Positions 46,473 through 56,219 of a stretch of DNA of 64,000 nt are shown here, piece by piece. The stretch is from the NCBI GenBank assembly GCA_037367405.1, contig JAZKJV010008882.1:1302001-1366000 (forward strand), given 5' to 3'. This DNA is from Ottelia alismoides. Its lineage: Eukaryota > Streptophyta > Magnoliopsida > Alismatales > Hydrocharitaceae. Numbering within the stretch: position 1 is the stretch's first letter; each line of letters starts with the position of its first letter. The position numbers and the translations under genes are program-made. A model generated the notes under the pieces. The model worked only from the letters and a program-made list of their open reading frames with translations, ran no database searches and had not been told where the DNA came from.

Positions 46473-46488
46473 TCCCCCTATACTTTAC
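46473..46488 (-). other. Polypurine tract of element D
   Basis: The sense strand reads GGTAAAGTATAGGGGGA directly against the 3' LTR start TGATGATG. It has the same core (AAGTATAGGGGGA) as B. Confidence 0.85.
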
Positions 46489-49177
46489 CTTTGCTAGTCC
46501 CTAGCAAACACTTATGCAATAAGTGCAGAAAAAGAAAAACAAAGAAAAGAAAAAGAAAAAAATTGGATGAAGTTTAATTATCAAACTTGTCTTCACAAAA
46601 TTAAAGTTTGGAGCTTAAGTCGGACCTTTGGAATTTTAGTGCGGTCGGAACCTTAATGAGAACCAAATTTGAAATCCAACAGTCCTTGAGAATCCCAAAA
46701 CTCTGTCCAAGTCTCCTCAATAGCCAGGTCAGAAATACTTCAACTCATACGCAAACCCTTACGATTATGAATCTAACTTGTACAGTGTAAGTGATATGTA
46801 GCTCCCCACGTCAGAAGTAACAAAGAGACAACCTCGCCTAACCTGGTAACTCTAATGCCTTGGTCTAGAAACTCTTTCCTCGAGAAGCGGGGTATTCCCT
46901 TCTAAGTTCAAGTGCAACCAGCTCAAGAAGAGGGGGAAGAAGTATAGACTTTTGGGAGCTCAACCAGTGTAGCTAAGTCTCCCGCTGCAAGCTTCATGAG
47001 ATGTGACATGGATACCATAAGCTTTTGCTTTATTGGACTATATACACTCCGGTGGGGTTATTAAATTTTCAATCCGACCCACCACTTTTTTGGAGTTCTT
47101 TTTTTCTCTTCTTTTCCTTTTTTTTTCTTTTTTTTTTCAATTGCATCTGTACACATATCTACATGGTGCAGCATATATATAAGAAATTTTCCTCTTGAGC
47201 CAGTAGACTATCCCTCTTTTGAAGCTTTATTGCAACCCACGGCTTCTGTCTTTAGCCTTCATCACCACTAGACCAAGTTGAGGTGCACTTCCTTCACTAT
47301 AAGAAGAAGAGAGGTTCTGCCTAGAAGTACTACCCTCATATGCTACCCCAAGCTAACGGAAGCTGCCTCCTTACCACCTCATCCGTGGAGAGCTATGTGA
47401 AAGGTGCAGGTGTCCAAGTTAGGTCATTATCAACAAGAGTCGTGCGTGTGCTCTGAAATACTCTACTTAGGCAGTCAAGAATCCATTGAACCAAGTCCCG
47501 TGATCCTCAAAGAATTAAGTCAACTAGACCTGAAGTACCTCAAACCCAGTTCCTCTAAGGTTCCTGTTATTAGGTAGATTTTAAGGTCCAATCAAGCTCC
47601 AATCTCCGGATTTTACTTAGACTTGTTCAACTATCAAACTCAATCCGCAAAATGCTCATGCTATGCAATGCAATGCAGAAAATATTTTTGTGATGCAATT
47701 TTCAAAGATTTTGAACTTTTTATGGATTTTTAAAAATATGATGCATGCATTTTTTGTATTTTTCAAAAAGGTTTTTTTTCCAGATGTTTTTGGATTTTAG
47801 TTTTGCAAATGTTTTTGGGATTTTTGAAAACAAAAAGATTTTGGCTAAAATCTAGGTTAAAAATATGTACACGGGAGTGCTTCTTATATTTACAAGAAAT
47901 GGATTTTAAGAATTTACAGGGTAAGTGGTCAATTTTATAAGTACATCTATATAGTGGATTTTGGTGTGATGTCAGTATTCCTCAAACTTATTTGACACAA
48001 ACTTTTCACACAATTTTTGAAAACTATAGTCCAAAATAGTTTTTAGAAACATTTTTACAAACATGTACACACATTTGAAAATCATTTTGCAAAGGTTTTA
48101 AAAACAGTATATATGGATTTTTCAAAGGATTTTTGCAACCATTTTTCAAACCATTTGCAAATCATTTTTCAAATCTTTTATTTCACATAAAGAAAATGAA
48201 TTTTACAAACAACACTTTTTACACAGGTTGAAAACATGTAACAAAATATTTTCAAAATAGTTTTCAATAGATGTTCACAAAGTTTTTCAAACTATTTTTC
48301 AAACATTTTGCAAAAAACTTTTTCACCTGATTTATTAATCAGTAATTACAAAAAGAATTTGAGGAATGATAACACCTTTTTATTAAGGATTTTTAATGAA
48401 TTTTAAAGAATTATTTGCCATATTTATTACGAAAGTACGAGTTATGGCTAAAGTATATACGTAGTATATACGACCCCCCCTATACTTAGCTTGAGCTATG
48501 TCCTCATAGATCAGAGAGAAAAGAGAAGACATAACTCGTACTAAGTATAGGCAAGTCTAAAGAATGAAGGAATAAATAACGGAATGAATGAATGAATGAG
48601 AAGTTGACCGTCCCCCCTATACTTAGGATCAAATAATCCTAAGTATAGGAGACTGTACACAAAGCAGGGAGGGTCAAGGGTGGGAATGAACAGATCATAC
48701 TTAGATTGTCTCCCCCTATACTTAGGGTAAGATATCCCTAAGTATAGACAAGAAGAGGAGACAATGGAGAGGATCGAAAAAAATAGAGAAACTCGGGGTG
48801 CACACACCCCCCTATACTTAGGACAAAGTACGTCCTAAGTATGGAAAACTGTCTACAAGGGCGGCACCTTTTCGGTAGATGAAGAAGATAGAAGAGGAAA
48901 AGAAGAAAAGAAGAAAAGAGATGAAGATAGAAGAAGAGATTGTGAGGATGTACGCATCGCTCCCCCTATACTTAGGGTGAAAGAAGCCCTAAGTATAGGC
49001 AACGACAGGAGTGATGTCACGGAACGATGAAAGAACACTCGGTTCGTCCATCCCCCTATACTTAGGACAAAGTACGTCCTAAATAAGGCAAACACGAGAA
49101 TGGGTGGACGAGCAAAACGGTAGAGAGAACAGAGGCACACAAAAGTGAATATACAACAGAGATGGATGTACACATGA
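46489..49177 (-). other. 3' untranslated region of element D
   Basis: No coding sequence. It shares motif order with the B 3' region up to about 47600. From about 47690 to 48330 it is low-complexity, with repeated TTTTCAAA-type units. From 48470 to 49090 it holds the hairpin array. Confidence 0.6.
48471..49088 (-). repeat. Array of six polypurine-tract hairpins in element D
   Basis: Copies of CCCCCTATACTTAG pair with CTAAGTATAG: 48479-48551 (long loop), 48616-48649 (inner stem GGAT/ATCC), 48716-48747 (GGG/CCC), 48811-48844 (GGAC/GTCC), 48965-48999 (GGG/CCC) and 49055-49088 (GGAC/GTCC, outer arm decayed). On the sense strand each right arm runs into AGGGGG. The array starts 90 bp past the ORF stop. 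Confidence 0.88.
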
Positions 49178-51205
49178 TCAAGAAGGTTGAAAGCGAACCT
49201 TCTTGCGGGACCGCTGAGGAATGGATCTGGTGTGATGCAGGTCGACATCGGGGTCTACCGTGGACGGAAGCCGATCAGGGTCGACAGAGTGAAGGTCCTC
49301 AGGGGCCCTAGGGTGTAAAGGCACAGACATGTGAGTGGAAGAAGTGTGACTAGGTCCGACCTTGGGAGTCTCGCTGATATCAAAGTGGAATGGGATGAAC
49401 TCATCATCATCGGAAGTAGTGTACTCAGAGTCGTCCTGCGAGGAGTCATCCAGGTCAAAACCAAAAGGCACGAACTCATCGGTGGAAGTAGTCGAACTCT
49501 GGTCGTCCTCTATAATTTCAACTGGATCATCTTTCTCATCAAAAGGCCCGAATTTCTGAAGAAAAGCAACTAAATCAAATTCGGCCTTAGTCTCATCAGT
49601 ATCTACATGGACAGGAGCGGACTCATCAGTGGAAGTAGTCAGAGCATGTCCGTCCTGTATAGTCTCTAAATCCGCCCTCCGCTCAATGGTGTCAATCGTG
49701 TAGATCCCGCGGATGTCATCAACACAACGCCAAGTCCCAGAAGAAGGAACGTCGAGGTCCATGCTTTCCGAGTTTTCCTCAACCGGGAGGAATTCTCGGG
49801 TTTCAGTGGAATCCAATAGACAACAAAATTCTCTGATAGTATCATCAAGGTCATGGTCCTCGAGGTCAGCCAAGATAGGTGTGGTCACATCAGGTGCAGG
49901 TCTCTGGTCAGTAGTGTGTGTGGTGATCAATGCTTCGCTCTCGTCAGCAGGACGGAAACGAATCTCTCCTGATCCGTAATCAATAACGACCCTCGCAGAG
50001 GCGAGGAATGGTCGTCCTAGGATGATTGGAGAGTGCTCCCCTGTGGAGGTCTCCATGGGCAAAACAACAAAGTCAACATGGTAGCTCGTGCCCTGAATCG
50101 AGATGACGGCATTTTCTAGGATACCCTTCGGCCTCTTAATTGATCCATCAGCAAACTGTACGATCATCCTGGTCTTTTTGAGAGGCCCTAAGTGAAGAGA
50201 CTGTACCAACGAGAAGGGTATGATGTTGATCGAAGCACCGCCGTCTAGGAGAGTGTGATCACATGTGTGGTCAGAGATGGTGCAGCTAATGAATGGTGTG
50301 GCAGTGTTCCTCTTCCGAGGAATGGGACGGTGTGTGATGGCGTGGGCAGTGGCCATGGTCAAGATATGACGCTCAGATCTGCTCCTCCGCTTTCTCTTCT
50401 TGGGAAGAGGAGCAGATAAATCGGTCATGGCCTGCTGAAGTGGGGCATGGATAATCTCATGTATGGTGGCCACCACTTCGGGTTCAGTCAGCATTTTTTT
50501 GAATTTTTGGACTTCCTCCAGACAAGGGAGGAAGTCGGAATCAGCATAAACACGAGGGATGCCAAGAGCAGTCTGTACAGCGGCATCCTCGGGGTCAAAG
50601 GTGGGACAGGATGTGAGAGATTGTGTAGTCAAATGGTCTGGCAAGTGGACGCTCTCCTCACAGTCTGACTTGATCAAAGGTCTCCCAATCTCTTTTTGTA
50701 TTTTTAAAATTTTCTCATTTTTTTGTATTTTTGGCGATTGCAAGCTCTCATGGAAATCCTCAAATGAACCCATATCACCAAATGGTGGAATATCATGGTT
50801 GCTCTTATTTGTGCTAGTGAGTTGGTCAATCCTCTGTCTCATATGATCCATCATCTGGGTCAAGTGCTCAAGGGTGGATTCCATGAAAGGTGACTCCAAC
50901 AGATCAGTCTCGGGTGAATGTGAAGGTGGAAAATACGGAGGTGGAGGTGGGTGTGGATAGAAATCCGAGTCCTGATACTGCGGCTGAGGCGGATATGTAC
51001 AAAAATCAGGAGCAAAGTCCTCCTGGAAAAAAGGAGGTGGACGGGCTGGAGTGAACGAGGGATCCGCAAAGTCCGGATAAAATACACTCCAGGGGTCCAT
51101 CTCGAAAACAAAAGACAATGATCGGGAGAACACGATGGTCAAGTCAAGAGAAGTGGGAAGAAAGGCGCAAGTGCGCAGAAGAGATCTAGGACACACACAA
51201 AACAA
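49178..51205 (-). CDS. Element D Gag-N/aspartic protease fusion protein
   Basis: Intact 675-codon ORF. The likely start is Met36 (51100), whose MDPW context begins a Gag-like N-terminus; the upstream 35 codons are leader. Order, numbered from 51205: Pro/Phe/Tyr-rich segment (40-100); a short helical segment (MMDHMRQRIDQL, 118-129); basic PKKRKRR (268-274), NLS-like; retropepsin domain about 305-420 with catalytic LLDGGAS (D321), FADGSIKRPKG and IILGRPFL (395-402), clearly related to the B protease; then a 250-residue acidic tail with four degenerate repeats (TTSTDEFVPFGFD type, 522-631) ending RSRKKVRF. Capsid, RT, RNase H and integrase are absent. The protease probably cleaves Gag; whether it acts in trans on a helper's proteins is inference. 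Confidence 0.85.
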   Translation of the reverse strand: MFCVCPRSLLRTCAFLPTSLDLTIVFSRSLSFVFEMDPWSVFYPDFADPSFTPARPPPFFQEDFAPDFCTYPPQPQYQDSDFYPHPPPPPYFPPSHSPETDLLESPFMESTLEHLTQMMDHMRQRIDQLTSTNKSNHDIPPFGDMGSFEDFHESLQSPKIQKNEKILKIQKEIGRPLIKSDCEESVHLPDHLTTQSLTSCPTFDPEDAAVQTALGIPRVYADSDFLPCLEEVQKFKKMLTEPEVVATIHEIIHAPLQQAMTDLSAPLPKKRKRRSRSERHILTMATAHAITHRPIPRKRNTATPFISCTISDHTCDHTLLDGGASINIIPFSLVQSLHLGPLKKTRMIVQFADGSIKRPKGILENAVISIQGTSYHVDFVVLPMETSTGEHSPIILGRPFLASARVVIDYGSGEIRFRPADESEALITTHTTDQRPAPDVTTPILADLEDHDLDDTIREFCCLLDSTETREFLPVEENSESMDLDVPSSGTWRCVDDIRGIYTIDTIERRADLETIQDGHALTTSTDESAPVHVDTDETKAEFDLVAFLQKFGPFDEKDDPVEIIEDDQSSTTSTDEFVPFGFDLDDSSQDDSEYTTSDDDEFIPFHFDISETPKVGPSHTSSTHMSVPLHPRAPEDLHSVDPDRLPSTVDPDVDLHHTRSIPQRSRKKVRFQPS

Positions 51206-52433
51206 TCACAAACAATAAATGAAACAATCAAACCCTCAATTCACCTACTCAACTCGGTAGAGACCACAAGAGCGGTCTTTTTATCTTGTCTGTTTTAGAG
51301 TTAGGTGAGAAGTCCAAAAGTTGCACAAACACTTAGGGGCTCAATGGGATTTGGGCACTAATCCTTAGTGTGTGCGCGAGCAAGTAAAACGAAGACAATG
51401 AGGGGATTACTCGCCCCAAGACAAATTTTTCTTTTTGGTGGTTTTTAGGGTCAAGTAATATTAACAGTCCCAATTTTATTGTTATCACTTTTTTTTGAAT
51501 TTTTAGTAAGAAATGCACGAACCTATCGAGGAGTCAATTTTACTTAGCACCTAGGTGATCAAAATCAGAGGTAGAGGAGTGGAAAAGCAATGCAAGCGGC
51601 AAAACGATGATGAATGCTAAAGCATAAATACTCACCTTGCCTCCAGCACTCTACATGCAAGGATGCACAGCAGAATTGAAACCTATCTATATGCAAATGC
51701 AAGCCGATGAAATCGCCCTAAGTTTCAAAAATTGCTATTAACGTGAAGCACCACAAGTCGGCCACTTATCTTTAACCTAAGAGTCCGGTCTTGGCTTACC
51801 CCTCCTCTTCTCGACACATTCGAGTTCAGGAGTAGCGCTTGATGGGGCTCGCTCACGGCACACGGGTTAAGAAATAAATGAACCGACTGTTTAAATTTGA
51901 CTAAGTCCAAACGAGTCTATAGGTACATGCAAATATATTAGGTGTTTGGCCTTAGTCTATCGCAAGCAATCCTAAAACTAGGGGCTCAATCACACAAAAT
52001 AAGAAAACAAAACCGAGAAAACAAAGGGAAAAAGATGCGATGAAAACCGTAAAATCCGTGGTGAGCCCCCAAGTGTACAAGCACTTGGAAAACTGGGCCC
52101 GAAAGTCCAAGAGTCCGAGTACCTGTATTATTACACAATAGAGTCTCTCTCTCACAAAAATTACAAAAATCAATGCAAGAAATGAATTCTGCAACTAAAG
52201 TAGAGCTCAGTCTTCAAAATTTCCTCTTCGTCTCCTCGGTGCTTGGCTGGCAGATGCCGGCTTCACGTGGGTGCGTAGGCGCCTAGGGTGGAGCGCCTCC
52301 CTCGATCCGCGGTTCCTCGCACGAAGTCAACAAAAGAGAAGGTTAGACAGCTCAATAGATATAAAAATAATGAAAGCCGCAAAATAGACAATAAATCACA
52401 ATCACAAACAAGACCCGAACTACGCGCTGTTGC
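51206..52433 (-). other. Leader of element D
   Basis: It is non-coding. The block 51798-51853 is shared with the A leader (6365-6420), including the hairpin CTCGA-loop-TCGAG. A strong donor GCAAG|GTGAGT lies at 51635 at the place homologous to the B and C leader donors, but the acceptor position reads CTTCG instead of CTTCAG, so the intron may be lost here. Confidence 0.55.
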
Positions 52434-52451
52434 TCCCCGGCAATGGCGCCA
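52434..52451 (-). other. Primer binding site of element D (tRNA-Asp type)
   Basis: The sense sequence TGGCGCCATTGCCGGGGA has one mismatch to B's site, two bases from the LTR end. It sets the minus orientation. Confidence 0.93.
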
Positions 52452-52453
52452 TT

Positions 52454-55400
52454 TGTTGAACCACGAAATCGCAGAGGTCGTGTTGACTCACAAGGTGAAT
52501 CAACAGTCGCTGAGTTGACCTCCAACGAAATCCGATTCAAACAACAATTAACCCACAACAGATAAATCAAGCAATGAAAGTAAATGTGCGGAGTTAAAAT
52601 TTATTATAACTCTACAACAAGAAGTGTATAGGTGCAAGTATGTGTAGAGGTCGAACACAGGGAGCAGACAGGTAGAACGGGGTAAGATGCACAAAATGTG
52701 TGAATGTGATCAATTGTCTACTAAGCTATTTTTTTGTGGGTTTTTACTTTTACATTTTTTAATTTTATTTTTAATTTTGTATTTTTGTATTTTGATTTTT
52801 AGTTTACTGATTTTATATTTTCTTTTTATATTTGATATATTTTTTTTATTTTCTTTTCAATATTGGAAAATAAAGACAATGTAATAAAAGACAAGATGAA
52901 ATATTTATAAAAATGTGCAAAAAATATCTAAAAATTCAGGAATAAAATCTTTTTGGTATTTTTGTGGTTTTCTACTGTTTTTGTGATTTTTGGGGATTTT
53001 TCAAGGTGTTTTTGATATTTTCAAATAGCAAAACAAGGCAAAACAGTGAAATATGTGCTGGCTGTGAGTAAAATGCAAATTAAAATTAGCACACAGCAAC
53101 CAAAATTTTTCACACTAATTTTCAAATAAAGAGAATAAACTAGAGAACAAACAGGACCTGGGTTTATATTTTTTGGATTTTTCTTTGATTTTATATATTT
53201 TTTTGAAGTTTTTGAGTGTTTTTAAATTTTTAATGTTTTCCTTTTGAGATTTTTAGTGATTTTTGGACTGACACTAGAATATGATAAAATAGACACTAGG
53301 TAATTTTTTGGAATTTTTAGAGGTATTTTACTATTTTTTTGGTATTTTCTAAACTAGACAGTGCTCAAAAAGCATGTTTTTGATTTTTTTTATAAATATA
53401 AAAATGCAATATTTATGGAAAATAAAAATATGACATAAATCTACAATGCAACAGGAAGTTTAATGCAATTTTTGTGGATTTTTTAGTGATTTATAGATGC
53501 ATGCAAAAATTATAGATGACAGCAAGAAACTACAAGCAGGCCAGGGGCATATGCGTAATTAGCAGAAAATCCAAGGGCCTACACGCAATGTTCAGCAAAA
53601 AATAATACTGAAATTAACTTTTAAAGACTAAACAGCAATCACTAAACCCATAAGGTTACAGCCGCAAAACTCCCTCAGAAGCACGTGCGCACCATGCGCG
53701 CCCGTCAGGGATGATAACGCAATTAACAACAATGTGCGAGTTTGAGAGCAAAATTCTCGATAATATTTACTCGGCGGACAAATGATTTAGGATTAATTCA
53801 AAACACAAAAATCTCTGGGATGTTAAACGCAAAATACCCCAAAGTCCTGGTGGATCCGGCGGTTTAGAATCGGTCACTTAGGACACGTGTCAGCTTGTCG
53901 GCCTGCGATGCCCCTTCAGCTTGTGAACGGCCGCGATTAGAAGGGAGTTGGGAAATCGGACGGCAACTGTACGCACGACTCCTCCTTGTTCTTGCGTAGG
54001 TGCGCGCAGGCGGTTATGGCGCGCAGGCGGGGCGGCGTCAGCTGTCTTCTCCGGTGACCTTCAACAAAAACGAGCCCCAACGAGGCTCTCCAGCACCTGG
54101 ACCTGCAGAGAAATCACACGCCCAAAAAGAAGAGTTCCAAGGCTAGCAAACGTGTGGGTGATGGCTTGGAAAAGTTGGTGGTCGCCGGAGCTCGTGAGCT
54201 CCGGCGAGGTGGTCGAGGCGAATAATTATACTAATCAAAGCTTAAACAGCAAACTAAAAGCACAGCTTGATAGTTGAAACGATCAGCTACTTAATGGTCA
54301 AGAAAAAGGACAGAGAACACCTCGACTCAGCATGTGCCAAGGAGATATTGGACCTCACGGCCATGGATGGCCGGAGATAGGTTGGAAGCACCTCCCGGCC
54401 GCCTCACTCCCCTCCGAAGGGCTGGAGGACCTGCTGTCACCAAGTCCAGTCCAGAGCACGTCCAAGAGAAGAAGAAAGGAGGTCAAAAAGGGTTCAAAAT
54501 GACAAAGGAGGTGTTGGGTCATTTTTGAAAGAATGCTCTGGAGCGAACTTCGAGGGCGTGTCACGGGTGGCACAACGACCCAAAGGTCGAAAAAATGCTT
54601 GGCCGAGTATACCCTATGGTAGATCTTCAAAAGTCGTGAAGACTTCGACATCAAAGGATGAAAGGCGTGGTCTCCAAAAATCGGAGAAAAACGCCAAAAA
54701 CGCATCTCTTACAATGAACAGGCTCGGGTCAGAGAGTTGACCGCAGGTCAACTCTCCGGCCCCCCTGGTTGGTCCACGTGGACCAACCAGGAAAAAGCCT
54801 GAAAAAATGATTTAAAAATTCATTTTAAAATAGTAAACGATTTTATTAATTTTAGGTTATAAAATAAAAAACATTTGTAATTTTATAAATTATTTTATTA
54901 TGATTTTTATTTATTTTTATGAGACATATTTTTACAAGTTACCTTTATACCCCTATATAGGTATATTATCTATATATTTTATTCTTTTATTTTTATTTTG
55001 TGATTTCAATTTTATTATTTTTATTTCTTATTTTATAAAATTATAACATACATAAATATATATTTTTATTTTATTTTTATGAGATGTTTTGTATATTTAA
55101 TAAAATACAAATATGTTTCGTATAGGTATGTGTACAGGTAATGTATCTATGTATTTTATTTTTAAGTATTTTATTTTTGTTTTTATTTAGGTTTTTATTC
55201 TTATTTTAATGTACATTATTATTATAAGTATTATTTACAACATTATAAAAATATAAAATTGTAAAATAATAAATAAATAATAAATTGAATATTTTAATCG
55301 GTACAATGTACAATGTGGGTCCAAAACTCAACTTTCAAACCGTAGCTCCGCCAAATGCGAAACCACCACCATTAATTAGCTTATTTTCTTCTATATACAA

Positions 55401-55930
55401 TTAAAGGTGAGTACGCTGCATTTGGAGTTTTTATAAGTGAGATACGGGTCTGGGAAGTTGGGCTTCTGGATTTTTATTCAGACATAACTTTTTATCTGTG
55501 TAACATTTTTCTGTGAAATCAATTTTGTATTTTTCTTTATTTAATTATCTACAACTTTCATGTACAAAGTTCCTTTATTTGATGGATAAAAAGTGGAACC
55601 AAAAATAGGTCCCAAAATGAATAAAGAATGAATAAAATAACAGGAATGTTATTGGTATTTTTGGCCCTTATCTCCCCCTACTTTATTCCTTGTCGACCTA
55701 TTCATCGAGATGCCTAGGTCTCGGGGTTTCGGGTCATAAAATATTTTCAATATTTTATTCTTTTTCTTTTCTTTATTCTATTATTTTGGCTTTAAAAACC
55801 GCATTTTATACAATATTTACACACATATGCATGAATGCTAAAATGCATGAATTAGCTCTATTTACACGCATTTGCTAGGGTTTTTAAGGCCAAAATGATA
55901 GAATAAAGATGATGAAACGTAGCTTCATCA
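52454..55930 (-). repeat. 5' LTR of element D (3477 bp)
   Basis: It is paired with 42989-46472, about 99% identical by eye, and bordered by GCAGG at 55931-55935. It contains the twin palindromes at 54732-54756 and 54764-54791 and T-tracts at 52950-53270. Confidence 0.95.
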
Positions 55931-56219
55931 GCAGGCCGAAATGGGGAAGGATCAGCCACACCGCCCATCTCCAGCCTACCAAGAAACCAGGCCCGTTCCT
56001 ACACCGTGCTTTCAGTCCAGGCCAGAACAAGGGTACCAGCAGCAGCAACGCACATATCAGCAGGGCCCAGCACCGTCCCACCAGCAGCAGCAGTATCGGC
56101 ATGGCCAGCAGAGCCACTACCGAACCTCATCCGCACAGCAGCCAGCCCAGCCCACCGAATTGGAGTCTCTCACCTTGGCGATCCAGACCCTGTCTGATAG
56201 GGTCCAACAGATGCAGAAT
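55931..56219 (+). pseudogene. gag: Element C Gag, segment after element D
   Basis: It resumes the C Gag right after the D target duplication. It is a Gln/Pro/Ser-rich stretch (QGYQQQQRTYQQG, SHQQQQYRHGQ) followed by a helical piece ending LSDRVQQMQN, and is cut by Copia E at 56220. The equivalent region of A and B Gag is also Gln-rich. C continues beyond the window. Confidence 0.8.

Larger units (their letters stand above)
42989..55930 (-). mobile_element. Element D: non-autonomous Athila-type element with a protease-only ORF
   Basis: It has LTRs of 3484 and 3477 bp, a 5-bp target duplication, tRNA-Asp-like primer site, leader, one long ORF (49178-51205), a 3' region with six polypurine-tract hairpin copies and a polypurine tract. 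The internal region is only about 6 kb and lacks capsid, RT, RNase H and integrase. About 33 LTR substitutions by eye (about 1%) show a recent insertion, so it was presumably copied with enzymes from a related Athila; its LTR family is that of A and LTR1. Confidence 0.93.
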
